Positions 26,265 to 35,494 are shown, numbered from the stretch's first letter. The stretch: DNA of 64,000 nt from Gemmobacter aquaticus (GCF_007859075.1 NZ_VOAK01000011.1:124001-188000); one strand, 5' to 3'. Program-made: numbers and translations. Notes: generated by a model from the letters alone, not told the origin.

Positions 26265-27055
26265 CCGGACAAACCTCTGTGGAACCCATCCTCAAGGCGC
26301 GCGGACTGGTAAAGCGCTATGGCAAGGTGACCGCTCTCGATCATTGCGACTTCGAGCTTTACCCGGGCGAGATCCTCGCGGTGATTGGCGACAACGGTGC
26401 GGGGAAATCCTCGTTGATCAAGGCGCTGTCGGGGGCCGTTCAGCCGGATGAGGGTGAGATTACCCTCGAAGGCAAACCGGTCCACTTTTCCAGCCCGCTG
26501 GAGGCGCGTGGCCATGGCATCGAATGCGTCTATCAGACGCTTGCGATGTCACCGGCGCTGTCGATTGCCGACAACATGTTCATGGGGCGCGAACTTCGCA
26601 AGCCGGGGATCATGGGCAGCCTCTTCCGCCAGCTTGATCGTCCGGCGATGGAATCCTTCGCTCGCCAGAAGCTGAACGAACTGGGCCTGATGACCATCCA
26701 GAACATCAACCAGCCGGTCGAGACGCTTTCGGGCGGCCAGCGGCAGGGTGTGGCTGTGGCGCGTGCGGCGGCGTTCGGATCAAAGGTTGTGATCCTCGAC
26801 GAGCCGACCGCCGCGCTTGGCGTGAAGGAAAGCCGCCGGGTGCTGGAACTGATCCGCGACGTGCGCAGCCGTGGCATTCCGATCATCCTGATCAGCCACA
26901 ACATGCCGCATGTGTTTGAGGTGGCCGACCGGATCCACATCCACCGTCTGGGCAAGCGTCTCTGCGTCATCAAGCCCGGCGACTATACGATGTCGGATGC
27001 GGTGGCCTTCATGACCGGTGCCAAACTGCCCGAAGGCGTGACCGAGGCCGCATGA
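26261..27055 (+). CDS. Sugar ABC transporter ATPase (FrcA-like)
   Basis: A 264-residue single-domain ABC ATPase: Walker A GDNGAGKSSLIKALSG, Q-loop in ECVYQTLAM, signature LSGGQRQGVAVARA, Walker B VVILDEPTAALG and H-loop LISHNM. It is half the size of RbsA/XylG-type double ATPases, and like FrcA it must act as a dimer. ATGA overlaps join it to the permease gene and to the kinase gene. Confidence 0.93.
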   Translation: MTGQTSVEPILKARGLVKRYGKVTALDHCDFELYPGEILAVIGDNGAGKSSLIKALSGAVQPDEGEITLEGKPVHFSSPLEARGHGIECVYQTLAMSPALSIADNMFMGRELRKPGIMGSLFRQLDRPAMESFARQKLNELGLMTIQNINQPVETLSGGQRQGVAVARAAAFGSKVVILDEPTAALGVKESRRVLELIRDVRSRGIPIILISHNMPHVFEVADRIHIHRLGKRLCVIKPGDYTMSDAVAFMTGAKLPEGVTEAA

Positions 27056-27675
27056 CGCCCGTCGAGCTGGCGCAGGAGATCCGTCGCAGGGCGGATCCGA
27101 TCATCAAAGGGGGAGGGCGGTTCATCACCGCCCTCGCCGGCGCACCGGGCGCGGGGAAATCAACCCTTGCGACCGATCTGGTGGCAGCACTTGGCACAGG
27201 CGCGCGCGTCGTGCCGATGGACGGCTTCCATCTGGACAATCCGGTGTTGGTCGCGCGCGGTCTTCTGCCGCGCAAGGGCTGCCCGGAAAGCTTCGATGCC
27301 TTGGGCTTCGTGCATCTCGTGCAGCGCCTCAGGGTCGAGACGGAGGTGGTGATCCCGGTGTTCGACCGCCATCTCGACCTTGCCCGTGCAGGCGGCGATG
27401 TGGTGGGGGCCGACGACCGGCTGCTGATCGTTGAGGGCAACTACCTTCTGCTCGATGCAGACCCCTGGGCCCTGGCCCGACCGATCTATGACCTGACCGT
27501 CGCGCTGGATGTCCCCGAGGCCGAGCTTGAACGCCGCCTGATCGCGCGCTGGCTCGAGCATGGTCATGATGCTGATGCGGCGCGGGCGCGGGCGCTGTCG
27601 AACGACATTCCCAACGCCCGCCGCGTGGTGCGGGAAAGCGTCCCGGCCCAGATCGTGATCCATCAGCCGGGCTAG
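27052..27675 (+). CDS. P-loop sugar/nucleoside kinase-like protein (FrcK-like)
   Basis: A 207-residue P-loop kinase of the uridine kinase/pantothenate kinase fold. Walker A is ALAGAPGAGKSTLA. A substrate region VVPMDGFHLDNPVLVARG follows, then VVIPVFDRHLDLARAG, LIVEGNYLLLD and the lid ERRLIARWLEHGHDAD. In the rhizobial frc operon a similar kinase-like gene, frcK, follows the transporter genes. The substrate cannot be read from the sequence, though the operon context makes an imported sugar likely. Confidence 0.82.
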   Translation: MTPVELAQEIRRRADPIIKGGGRFITALAGAPGAGKSTLATDLVAALGTGARVVPMDGFHLDNPVLVARGLLPRKGCPESFDALGFVHLVQRLRVETEVVIPVFDRHLDLARAGGDVVGADDRLLIVEGNYLLLDADPWALARPIYDLTVALDVPEAELERRLIARWLEHGHDADAARARALSNDIPNARRVVRESVPAQIVIHQPG

Positions 27676-27698
27676 GGGGGCAGTCGCCCCCTTTGGTT
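27676..27698 (+). terminator. Terminator of the sugar transport operon
   Basis: GGGGGC (27676-27681), loop AGTC, GCCCCC (27686-27691), then TTTGGTTTC, directly after the kinase stop codon. The convergent peptidase gene ends at the same place. Confidence 0.75.
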
Positions 27699-29717
27699 TC
27701 AGGCCGCGTCGAGCAGCCCGCGCCCCTTCAGCAGCGCCTCAACCCCCGGCATGCGGCCACGGAACTCCAGATATAGCTCTTCGGCCGGACGTGAGCCGCC
27801 TGCCGACAGGATGAACTGTTCAAGCCGCGCCGCGGTGGCAGGATCGAAGGGATTGCCTGTCTCCTCAAAAGCCGCAAAGGCATCGGCATCCATCACCTCC
27901 GACCACATGTAGCTGTAATAGCCCGAGGAATAGCCGTCGCCCGAGAACACATGGGCGAAATGGGGCGTCGCGTGGCGCATGCGGATGGCGCGGGGCATGC
28001 CGATGCCCTCCAGAACTTCGGCCTGCTTCTGCATCGGATCGGCGGGCGCGGCCCCCTCATGGAAGGCCAGATCGACCAGTGCCGAGGCGACGAATTCGAC
28101 CGTGGCAAAGCCCTGGTCATATGTACCCGCATCCAGAAGTCGCTTGAGCATGTCAGAGGGCATCGCCTCACCGGTCTGCCAGTGCCGCGCATGCGTTTCA
28201 AGCACCTCGGGCACCTCAAGCCAGTGTTCGTAAAGCTGGCTCGGCAGTTCCACAAAGTCCCGCGCAACCGAGGTGCCCGAGATAAAGCCATAGGTCACAT
28301 CGCTCAGCATCTGGTGCAGCGCATGGCCGAACTCGTGAAACAGCGTGCGCGCGTCGTCGTAGGACAGAAGGCAAGGCTCGGCCTTGGCAAAGTTGCAGAT
28401 GTTGACGACCACGGGTCGCACATCCCGCCCGAGCTTTTTCTGTGACCGCATGGCCGAACACCACGCACCCGACCGCTTTGATCCGCGCGCAAAGTAGTCG
28501 CCGATAAAGACGGCGACATGCTGGCCCTTCCGGGTCACCTCCCATGCGCGGGCATCAGGGTGATAAAGCGGCACATCAAGCGGCCGGAACTCCAGCCCGA
28601 ACAGACGGTTCGCGCAATCGAACTGCGCCGCGATCATCGCGTCGAGGCTGAGATAGGGCTTCAGCGCCGCCTCATCCAGATCATGCTCGGCCTTGCGCCG
28701 CTTCTCGGAATAGTAGCGCCAGTCCCAAGGTTCCAGCGGGCCGGCAATGCCATCTGCCCGCAGCATCGCCTCAAGCACGCTGGCATCCGCTTCGGCCTTG
28801 GCGCGGGCGGGCGTCCAGACCCGCATCAGCAGGTCGCGCACCGCATCAGGGGTCTTTGCCATCTCGGGCTCAAGCTTGAAGGCCGCAAAGCTTGGGTATC
28901 CCAGCAGGGCGGCCCGTTCGGCCCTGAGCTTCAGGATCTCGGCGGCAATGGTGCGATTGTCCTGCGCGTTCCCGTTCGCCCCGCGCGCCACCCAGGCCTC
29001 ATAGGCTTTTTCGCGCAAGGCCCGGCGCGGCGAGAATTGCAGGAACGGCACGATCAACGACCGGCTGGTGGTGATCACCGGGCCCGCGCGTCCCTTCTCG
29101 GCCCCCGCCGCCCGCGCGGCATCGATCAGGAATTGCGGCAAGCCTTCCAGCTCATCCTCGGCAAGGTCCATGAACCAGCCGCGCTCTTCAGCCAGAATGT
29201 TCTGCGAGAACTCGGTGCCCAGTACGGCAAGGCGTGCCTTCACTTCGGTCAGCCGGGCGGCGGCCTCCCCCTCAAGCTGCGCGCCAGATCGGACGAACAT
29301 CTGCCGATAGAGTTCCAGCACCCGTGCCTGTTCGGGGGAAAGGTCCAGGGTCTCGCGGTCCTGCCAAAGTGTCTCGATCCGGGCGAAGAGGGCCTTGTTG
29401 TTGGTCACTTCGGAGGAGAAGGCCGACATCTTCGGGGCCAGATCGCGCATCAGCGCCTCGCGTGCGTCCGTGCTGTCAGCGCCGGCCAGGTTGTAGAACA
29501 CCCCCGCCACCCGATCGAGCGTCGCCTCGGCCAGCTCCAGTGCCTCGATCGTGTTGGCAAATGTCGGGGCATCGGCGTTCCCGGCAATGGCTGCGATGGC
29601 GGTGCGCGCCTCGGTCAGCCCGGCGTCAAAGGCCGGGGCAAAATCCTCATCCCCTATGGCCGCGAAGGGGGGCAGTTCGAACGGGGTATCCCATTGGGCA
29701 AGCAGCGGATTGGTCAT
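27699..29717 (-). CDS. M3-family metallopeptidase (oligopeptidase A / Dcp type)
   Basis: A 672-residue cytoplasmic zinc peptidase. The HEFGHALHQ zinc motif lies around residue 460, preceded by LSYDDARTLF, and followed by RDFVELPSQLYEHWLEVPEVL with the third zinc ligand region. The C-terminal signatures FAHVFSGDGYSSGYYSYMWSEVMDADAF (in parts) and SAGGSRPAEELYLEFRGR are typical of the PrlC/Dcp group. These enzymes degrade short peptides. Length fits Dcp/OpdA (~680). The ATG at 29717 has an AAGGAG site. The gene appears to be monocistronic. Confidence 0.92.
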   Translation of the reverse strand: MTNPLLAQWDTPFELPPFAAIGDEDFAPAFDAGLTEARTAIAAIAGNADAPTFANTIEALELAEATLDRVAGVFYNLAGADSTDAREALMRDLAPKMSAFSSEVTNNKALFARIETLWQDRETLDLSPEQARVLELYRQMFVRSGAQLEGEAAARLTEVKARLAVLGTEFSQNILAEERGWFMDLAEDELEGLPQFLIDAARAAGAEKGRAGPVITTSRSLIVPFLQFSPRRALREKAYEAWVARGANGNAQDNRTIAAEILKLRAERAALLGYPSFAAFKLEPEMAKTPDAVRDLLMRVWTPARAKAEADASVLEAMLRADGIAGPLEPWDWRYYSEKRRKAEHDLDEAALKPYLSLDAMIAAQFDCANRLFGLEFRPLDVPLYHPDARAWEVTRKGQHVAVFIGDYFARGSKRSGAWCSAMRSQKKLGRDVRPVVVNICNFAKAEPCLLSYDDARTLFHEFGHALHQMLSDVTYGFISGTSVARDFVELPSQLYEHWLEVPEVLETHARHWQTGEAMPSDMLKRLLDAGTYDQGFATVEFVASALVDLAFHEGAAPADPMQKQAEVLEGIGMPRAIRMRHATPHFAHVFSGDGYSSGYYSYMWSEVMDADAFAAFEETGNPFDPATAARLEQFILSAGGSRPAEELYLEFRGRMPGVEALLKGRGLLDAA

Positions 29718-29803
29718 CGGAGGTCTCCTTTGCGCCGACCCTAGCAAGCCGATGGCCGAGGTCCAGCCCCTTGCCCTTCATTCTGGTTCAAATACCTCGG
29801 GCA

Positions 29804-29831
29804 CGGGGTGCGGGGTGCGGGGTGCGGGGGG
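29804..29831. repeat. Short tandem repeat CGGGGTG
   Basis: Three perfect 7-bp copies of CGGGGTG (29804-29824) followed by a degenerate CGGGGGG, in the gap between the peptidase and permease genes. Confidence 0.7.
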
Positions 29832-29842
29832 CAGAGGCCCCG

Positions 29843-30625
29843 TTACCGGCTCTCCACCTGACGAAGCCGCCGTTCCAGTGCCCGTAGCGCGATCGACAGG
29901 CCAATCGTCAGCGTCAGATAGATCAAGGCCGCGATATTGTAGGTCTCGAAGTAGCGGAAGTTCCCGGCTGCCGTCACCTTGGCCAGCTGCGTCACATCGG
30001 CGACGCCCAGGACGCTGACGAGGCTCGAATCCTTTACCATCGCGACGAAATCATTGCCGAGGGGGGGCAGGATCGTCCGAAAGGCCTGCGGGAAGACGAT
30101 CAACCGGAACCTTTGCCAGGGCGTCAGGCCAAGGGCCATCGCCGCCTCGATCTGCCCCCGGTCGACAGAGGCAAGCCCCGCGCGAAACACCTCGGCCAGA
30201 AAGGCGGAATAGGCAATGGTCAGGGCGATCACCGCGCGCCAGAGCAGCGGCACATCGCGCGCCCGCAACTCGGGCAGGCCCAGCCAGTTCCAGGCGAAGA
30301 CCACTGCGGGCACGGCGGCGAAGGCGACATAGAGCAGCAGCACGATGATTGGCACGCCGCGCACGACCTCGGTGTAGAGGCGGACGCCCTGCCGGATCCA
30401 GATCCGCTTTGATCCTGCCCCCACGGCCAGCCCGAGGCCCAGCACGGCCGCCGCAGAAAAGCTCGTCAAGGTGACCAGAAGCGTGATCCAGACGCCCTTG
30501 GCCAGCGTGGCCATGATCTTGGCGTAGACCGGGCTTGACCAGACCTCGATGCACAGCCAGAGGCCGGCCGCGCCAAGCACGACCAGCCACCATGGAAAGT
30601 CCGGTTGTTCAGATCTGGCCGTCAT
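29843..30625 (-). CDS. Amino-acid ABC transporter permease (HisMQ/GlnP family)
   Basis: A 260-residue inner-membrane permease with about five helices. The characteristic EAA-like loop is RGQIEAAMALGLTPWQRFRLIVFPQAFRTILPPLGNDF (read in parts), and YTEVVRGVPIIVLLLYVAF is the polar amino-acid permease motif. An N-terminal helix (WWLVVLGAAGLWLCIEVWS) precedes the standard domain. It is 42 bp downstream of a family-3 binding protein. No partner ATPase or second permease is next to it, so it probably homodimerises and borrows an ATPase from elsewhere. Confidence 0.9.
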   Translation of the reverse strand: MTARSEQPDFPWWLVVLGAAGLWLCIEVWSSPVYAKIMATLAKGVWITLLVTLTSFSAAAVLGLGLAVGAGSKRIWIRQGVRLYTEVVRGVPIIVLLLYVAFAAVPAVVFAWNWLGLPELRARDVPLLWRAVIALTIAYSAFLAEVFRAGLASVDRGQIEAAMALGLTPWQRFRLIVFPQAFRTILPPLGNDFVAMVKDSSLVSVLGVADVTQLAKVTAAGNFRYFETYNIAALIYLTLTIGLSIALRALERRLRQVESR

Positions 30626-30667
30626 GGGCGGATCAGCACGCCCGCTCTGGCGTCACGGATCCAACTT

Positions 30668-31456
30668 TCACTGGCCCATCTTGAAGTCGAGGAACCACTT
30701 CTTGTCCAGCGCAGCCAACGTGCCGTCTGCCTTCATCTCCGCAATGGCGGCGTTGATCGGGGCCACGAGGTCAGACCCCTTGGGGAAGATGAAGCCGAAA
30801 TCCTCGGCCCCGAGCTTGTCGCCCACAACCTTCAGCTTGCCTTCGGAGGCCGCGACATAGCCCGCGCCCGAGGTGCCGTCCGTCAGCACAAGATCGACAT
30901 CGCCTGCCTTCAGCGCCTCGACCCCGGCGCCGAAGGTTTCGAACATCTTGATGCGCGGATTGGCCTCGTTGCCATCCAGCACCTCATAGACGCCGACGTA
31001 GAAGGGGGTGGTCCCCGGCTGGGCCGCCATCAGAAGGTCGGCATTGGCTGCAAAGCTCTTGGCGTCGGTGAACCGGCTCTCGTCGCCGCGCACCATCATC
31101 ACCATTTCCGACCGCATATAGGGATCCGAGAAATCGACCTGTTCCTTGCGGTCATCCCGGATGGTGATGCCGGTCATGCCCATGTCATACTGCCCGCCTG
31201 AAACGGCGGGGATCATTGCGTCCCAGCTGGTGTTCTCATAGGCGATGGTCATGTTCAGCCGCTTCGCGATCTCGGCCACGGCATCATATTCCCAGCCGAT
31301 GGCCTTGCCCTCGGCGTCAAGGAACTGAAGCGGCGGGTAGGCGTTCTCGGTCACGACCGTCACCGCGCGCCCTTTCAGGTCAGGCAAGCCCTCGGCGGCT
31401 GCGATCGAGGCGGTGGCAGCCAGCGCAAGCGCGGCCAAGGTGGCGGTCAGCTTCAT
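30668..31456 (-). CDS. Amino-acid ABC transporter substrate-binding protein (family 3)
   Basis: A 262-residue periplasmic protein. The signal peptide (about residues 1-22, [20 protein letters not shown]) leads into [19 protein letters not shown], then [36 protein letters not shown] and [12 protein letters not shown]. These are SBP_bac_3 features for amino-acid binding. The start at 31456 with GGGAG upstream gives the proper signal peptide. The ligand is not predictable. It forms a two-gene unit with the permease downstream. Confidence 0.92.
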   Translation of the reverse strand: MKLTATLAALALAATASIAAAEGLPDLKGRAVTVVTENAYPPLQFLDAEGKAIGWEYDAVAEIAKRLNMTIAYENTSWDAMIPAVSGGQYDMGMTGITIRDDRKEQVDFSDPYMRSEMVMMVRGDESRFTDAKSFAANADLLMAAQPGTTPFYVGVYEVLDGNEANPRIKMFETFGAGVEALKAGDVDLVLTDGTSGAGYVAASEGKLKVVGDKLGAEDFGFIFPKGSDLVAPINAAIAEMKADGTLAALDKKWFLDFKMGQ

Positions 31457-31535
31457 CGTGAACTCCCTGTCACAGAGCGGTTGGCGAACTATGGCCGCGC
31501 CTTTCGTGCCGCGCAAGTGCTTGCAAAACCGCCAT

Positions 31536-32588
31536 TCACGCCTGTGACCCACCGCCACAGACGGCGCAGCCCGCACGAGGCCGCACGGTGATGGTGCGGG
31601 TCTCGGCGTAAAGCGCGTCATGGATCATCAGGCGGCCCGCAAGCGTCTCGCCCGCGCCGGTCAGATATTTGACCGCCTCCATCGCCATGATCGAGCCGAT
31701 CACGCCGGGCAGGGGGGCAGCGACGCCCGCCTCGGCGCAGGTCGGCACCATGCCGGGGGCCGGGCGTTCGGGAAAGATGCAGGCGTAGCAGGGGCCACCC
31801 TTTGCGGGATCGCAGAGCGTGACTTGTCCCTCCCATTGGGTGATCGCGCCCGAAAGGAGCGGAATGCCCAGCCGGGTCGCGGTCTGGTTCACCAGATAGC
31901 GCGTGTCAAAATTGTCGGTGCCGTCGATGATCAGGTCATGGCCCGCAAGTGTTGCTTCGGCGTTGTCCTCCGTCAGCCGGGTCAGCAGCGCGCGCGTCTC
32001 GATAAACGGGTTCAGCGCGCGCATCGCCGCCGCCGCGGATTGCGCCTTGGGCAGGCCGATGTCCTGATCGCGGTGAATGATCTGGCGCTGCAGGTTGGAG
32101 CTTTCGACCCGGTCATCGTCGATCACGCTGATCTGCCCCACGCCTGCCGCGGCTAGATAGAGGCAGACGGGGCTTCCAAGGCCGCCCGCGCCCACGACCA
32201 GCACCCGCGCCGCTTGCAGTCGCCGCTGCCCCGGCCCGCCGATCTCGCGCAGCATGATGTGGCGTGCGTAACGGTCAAGCTCGGCCGGACGCAGACGGCT
32301 GCCTTTGGCGGCAGGTTCGGCCGGGGCGACACGCGCAGCACTGCGCCGCCGCAAGGCGCCCAAGCCCAGCCGATAGGCCAGCACCAGCGCAACCAGCCCA
32401 CCCAGCACCAGCCAGACGCGGGGATCGCCGTCCGTCGCCTGCGCAAGCGCGCTTTCGGGCAATGCGAACTGGACGAGGACCACGCTGGCCCAAAGCGCCG
32501 CCATTGCCGCCAGACGCCGTGGCGCCGCAATGCCGAATACCCGGCCGAACAGCCAGATCGCGGCAAGGGCGGCCAGCACCGGCACCAT
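31536..32588 (-). CDS. moeB: Molybdopterin-synthase adenylyltransferase MoeB-like E1 enzyme with N-terminal membrane region
   Basis: A 350-residue ThiF/MoeB/HesA protein. The catalytic E1 domain starts near residue 100 ([18 protein letters not shown]), with the ATP motif [21 protein letters not shown], then [29 protein letters not shown], and the zinc pairs CYAC and CAVC. It lacks a rhodanese domain. Unlike E. coli MoeB (about 249 residues), it has ~95 extra N-terminal residues with about three hydrophobic helices ([48 protein letters not shown]), so it is probably membrane-anchored. Its ATG overlaps the dut stop by one base (TGATG). Whether it serves MoaD, ThiS or another ubiquitin-like protein is not shown. 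Confidence 0.88.
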   Translation of the reverse strand: MVPVLAALAAIWLFGRVFGIAAPRRLAAMAALWASVVLVQFALPESALAQATDGDPRVWLVLGGLVALVLAYRLGLGALRRRSAARVAPAEPAAKGSRLRPAELDRYARHIMLREIGGPGQRRLQAARVLVVGAGGLGSPVCLYLAAAGVGQISVIDDDRVESSNLQRQIIHRDQDIGLPKAQSAAAAMRALNPFIETRALLTRLTEDNAEATLAGHDLIIDGTDNFDTRYLVNQTATRLGIPLLSGAITQWEGQVTLCDPAKGGPCYACIFPERPAPGMVPTCAEAGVAAPLPGVIGSIMAMEAVKYLTGAGETLAGRLMIHDALYAETRTITVRPRAGCAVCGGGSQA

Positions 32589-33055
32589 CAGTGCCGCCCG
32601 GTCGATCCGAACCCGCCCTCGCCGCGTTCGGTGTGTTCCAGATGATCGACGACGGCAAAGCGCACCTGCACCACCGGCGCCACGATCATCTGCGCGATGC
32701 GGTCGCCATGCTGGACGGTGTAGGGCTCTGCCCCAAGGTTCACCAGAAGCACGCCCAGCGGGCCGCGATAGTCGCTGTCTATGGTGCCGGGCGTGTTGGG
32801 CAGCGTGATCCCATGCTTGAGCGCAAGGCCCGAGCGCGGGCGGATCTGCGCCTCAAAGCCTGCAGGGATCTCCACTCGGAACCCGGTGGGCACGACCAGC
32901 CGCTGCATGGGTTGCAGCGTGATGCCGGCGCTGCGTGCCTCTTCGGGAAGGTTGGCGCGTATGTCAGCCCCCGCAGCCCCCGCCGTTTCATACGAAGGGG
33001 CCGGCAGGCTGCGGTCAGCCCAGCTTTCCCACATGATCCGCAATTCTGGCGTCAT
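32588..33055 (-). CDS. dut: dUTP diphosphatase
   Basis: A 155-residue trimeric dUTPase with all five motifs: [47 protein letters not shown] and the C-terminal [10 protein letters not shown]. It hydrolyses dUTP to dUMP, keeping uracil out of DNA and feeding dTMP synthesis. I prefer the ATG at 33055 because GGAGAACGCG precedes it; an ATG at 33067 is the alternative. It is coupled to moeB downstream. Confidence 0.97.
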   Translation of the reverse strand: MTPELRIMWESWADRSLPAPSYETAGAAGADIRANLPEEARSAGITLQPMQRLVVPTGFRVEIPAGFEAQIRPRSGLALKHGITLPNTPGTIDSDYRGPLGVLLVNLGAEPYTVQHGDRIAQMIVAPVVQVRFAVVDHLEHTERGEGGFGSTGRH

Positions 33056-33185
33056 CGCGTTCTCCATCGCTGCTGTCTTTCATGGGGCGCAAACCCTGTC
33101 GATGCAACCCGCCTTCGCGGGGTGGCGCCGCGGGACGCCATCGCCTATCGTCGCAGTCGTGCCGATCAGAGCAGGAGTTCGCCCC

Positions 33186-33494
33186 GTGACCAGCCCGCAC
33201 CGCCCCGCTATCACGCTGACCTATTGCACCCAGTGCAACTGGCTTTTGCGCAGTGGCTGGATGGCGCAAGAGCTGCTCTCCACCTTCGGGCAGGATCTGG
33301 CATCGGTGACGCTCGTCCCCTCGACCGGTGGGGTGTTCCGGGTGGAGATTGACGGAACCTGTGTCTGGGACCGCGTGGAGCAGGGCGGCTTTCCCGATGC
33401 AAAGACGCTGAAACGACTTGTCCGCGATGTCGTCTGGCCCGAGCGCGATCTGGGCCATGTCGACCGTGTGACCGCGCCGAAGGAGCAGGGCTGA
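33186..33494 (+). CDS. SelT/SelW/SelH-family thioredoxin-like protein (Cys form)
   Basis: A 102-residue Rdx-family protein, with ITLTYCTQCNWLLRSGWMAQEL containing the CxxC redox motif at the start of a thioredoxin-like fold, followed by GGVFRVEIDG and KTLKRLVRDVVWPERDLGHVD. In selenoprotein W-type relatives the second cysteine position or its equivalent may be selenocysteine; here both are Cys codons. The start is a GTG at 33186 with AGGAG eight bases upstream. Its stop overlaps the OsmC gene start (TGATG). A redox or peroxide-defence role is likely. Confidence 0.85.
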   Translation: MTSPHRPAITLTYCTQCNWLLRSGWMAQELLSTFGQDLASVTLVPSTGGVFRVEIDGTCVWDRVEQGGFPDAKTLKRLVRDVVWPERDLGHVDRVTAPKEQG

Positions 33495-33961
33495 TGACAC
33501 ATGACTATACCTCGCACGTTGTCTGGACGGGTAACCGAGGCGAGGGCACCGCGCATTACCGCGCCTATGACCGCACATGGGACGTGGCTGTGCCCGGCAA
33601 GGCGGTGATCCACTGCTCGAACGACCCGCTTCTGGGCGGCGATCCGGGCAAGATGAACCCTGAGGATCTGCTTCTCTCCGCGCTCGCGGCCTGCCATATG
33701 CTCTGGTATCTGCACTATGCCAGTGATGCGGGCATCACCGTCACGGGGTATGAGGACAGTCCCATTGGCCGGGGCGAAGTAGGCCGCGGCGGGGCGGGGC
33801 GCTTTGTCGGGGCCACCTTGCGCCCAGTGATCCGGGTCAAGGCGGGCACCGATCTGGCGCTGGCGGCCGAGATCCACCACCGTATCCCCGAGGTCTGCTT
33901 CATCGCCCGTTCGGTGAATTTCCCGGTCGATCACGCCCCGCGCTTCATCGTCGAGGATTAG
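33494..33961 (+). CDS. OsmC-family protein
   Basis: A 155-residue OsmC/Ohr-superfamily protein, with NPEDLLLSALAACHMLWYLHYA containing the first catalytic-type cysteine and HHRIPEVCFIARSVNFPV containing the second. Members use the cysteine pair to reduce organic hydroperoxides. It is translationally coupled to the SelW-like gene, which may supply or share reducing power; that link is inference. Confidence 0.88.
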   Translation: MTHDYTSHVVWTGNRGEGTAHYRAYDRTWDVAVPGKAVIHCSNDPLLGGDPGKMNPEDLLLSALAACHMLWYLHYASDAGITVTGYEDSPIGRGEVGRGGAGRFVGATLRPVIRVKAGTDLALAAEIHHRIPEVCFIARSVNFPVDHAPRFIVED

Positions 33962-33973
33962 GCGTTACCCTGT

Positions 33974-34594
33974 TCACTCAGGGCGCGCGGTCCACTTGGG
34001 CCGTGTCATCTCGAACGTGTCGTGGCTGCGGATATAGGTGGTGCCGAAGCCGCGACCCAGCATGCCCAAAGCAGGGGCATCAACATGGCCGCGCTCGGCA
34101 TTCAGCACATACTGGTCCGCGACATGGATCGCGAGCACCCGCCCGATGGCGATCAACTGACTGGGGCCAGTCACCAGCGAGGCATGGGTCACGCATTCAA
34201 AGCTGACGGGGCTTTCCGCGATCCGGGGCGGCGCGACATGGGTCGATGGCGCGGGGGTCAGGCCGGCCAGCGCGAATTCGCTTGTTCCGCGCGGTGCGTC
34301 GATCGAGGTTGTGTTCATCACCTCGGCCAGCGCCTCGGGGACAAGGTTCACCACGAATTCGCCGGTTTCTTCGATATTGCGCGCGGTATCCTTCATGCCC
34401 TGCCGCCCGCGTGTGATGCCAATCGCAAGGATGGGCGGGTCGTCACCCATGACGTTGAAAAAACTGAACGGGGCCGCGTTCAGCGTGCCATCAAGCGACT
34501 TTGTGCTGACCCAGGCAATCGGGCGCGGCACCACAGTCGCGGCAAGAAGGCGGTAAAGCACGTCGGGATGAGTTTCGTGGCTGTCAAAACGCAT
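33974..34594 (-). CDS. Flavin reductase-like domain protein (FMN-binding)
   Basis: A 206-residue protein with the flavin reductase/FMN-binding split barrel: ATVVPRPIAWVSTKSLDGTLNAAPFSFFNVMGDDPP (in parts), then KDTARNIEETGEFVVNLV. This YYxxRPI/WVST type is common in Rhodobacterales and is often a flavoprotein of unknown substrate. It begins 3 bp after the CDF transporter gene, so they probably share an mRNA. Confidence 0.85.
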   Translation of the reverse strand: MRFDSHETHPDVLYRLLAATVVPRPIAWVSTKSLDGTLNAAPFSFFNVMGDDPPILAIGITRGRQGMKDTARNIEETGEFVVNLVPEALAEVMNTTSIDAPRGTSEFALAGLTPAPSTHVAPPRIAESPVSFECVTHASLVTGPSQLIAIGRVLAIHVADQYVLNAERGHVDAPALGMLGRGFGTTYIRSHDTFEMTRPKWTARPE

Positions 34595-34597
34595 GGG

Positions 34598-35494
34598 TCA
34601 CGCCGTTTGCGTGGCGACGGGGGCCACGTCCTTGTGAATGATGACATCGGTTTGCGGATAGGCAAGCAGGATGGTTCGGCGCAGGCCTGCCCCGATATCA
34701 TGCGCCTCACGCAGGGTCAGGTCGCCATCCAGCTCGATATGCAGGTGAACGAATATCCGGCTTCCGGCGGTCCGGGTTTTCAGGTCATGATAGCCGCGCA
34801 CTCCCGGCCAGTTGCGGGCCAGCGTCTCGATCCCCTCGATCACGTCGGGCGGGGCGGTCCGGTCCATCAAGGCGTCCCAGGCGCCGCGGAAGATGCGCAG
34901 CGCACCGGCAAGCAGAACGGCAGCGGCCACAAGCGCCACAATGCTGTCGATCTGGATAATGCCAAAGCGGCGCGCAGCCCATAGCGAGACGATGGCCCCG
35001 GCCGCAGGCAACAGATCTCCGATATAGTGCAGCCGGTCGGCCGCCACGACACGGCTGCCGGTGCGCTTGGCGACCCGGCCCTGCCACCAGACAAGGCCCA
35101 GCGTCAGCACCATCGAAATGGCCATGACGGTGATGCCCGCGCCCTCTTCGCGGATGGAACCGCGCACCGGATGGATCAGCCTGTCCACGGCAGTCCAGCC
35201 GATCACCGCGCCCGAGATGCCCACCACAAGCGCCTGTGCGAGTGCCGCCAGATCCTCGACCGAGGTGTGTCCGAAGTTGTGGTCATCATCGGCGGGTTTG
35301 GCGGCGTAGATCAGCGCGGCCATGGCGCCCACGCTCATCACAAGGTCGGTGGCGCTGTCGGCCAGCGACGCCGCGACCGAAAGCGAGCCGGTCACGCCAA
35401 GCGCCCACAACTTCAACACAACCAGCGTGCCGGCCACCAATACCGAGGCCACCCCGGCCGATATCTTCATCCCGGTCTGGGTATCAAGTGCCAT
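34598..35494 (-). CDS. Cation diffusion facilitator (CDF) metal efflux transporter
   Basis: A 298-residue CDF protein with about six transmembrane helices and a cytoplasmic C-terminal domain. Metal-site residues are in SLADSATDLVMS (TM2, D-x3-D) and HYIGDLLPAAG (TM5, H-x3-D); DDDHNFGHTSVEDLAALAQ follows TM2. The DxxxD plus HxxxD pair would suit Fe/Zn/Mn-type clades (FieF-like); the metal is not fixed by this. The ATG at 35494 (MALDTQTGMKISAG) has GGAG upstream. The C-terminus (VRGYHDLKTRTAGSRIFVHLHIELD in parts) is the usual ferredoxin-like domain. Confidence 0.92.
   Translation of the reverse strand: MALDTQTGMKISAGVASVLVAGTLVVLKLWALGVTGSLSVAASLADSATDLVMSVGAMAALIYAAKPADDDHNFGHTSVEDLAALAQALVVGISGAVIGWTAVDRLIHPVRGSIREEGAGITVMAISMVLTLGLVWWQGRVAKRTGSRVVAADRLHYIGDLLPAAGAIVSLWAARRFGIIQIDSIVALVAAAVLLAGALRIFRGAWDALMDRTAPPDVIEGIETLARNWPGVRGYHDLKTRTAGSRIFVHLHIELDGDLTLREAHDIGAGLRRTILLAYPQTDVIIHKDVAPVATQTA

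Noticed and set aside
29804-29831. Possible CRISPR or minisatellite
   Set aside because: Only three 7-bp copies without spacers; just a short tandem repeat.
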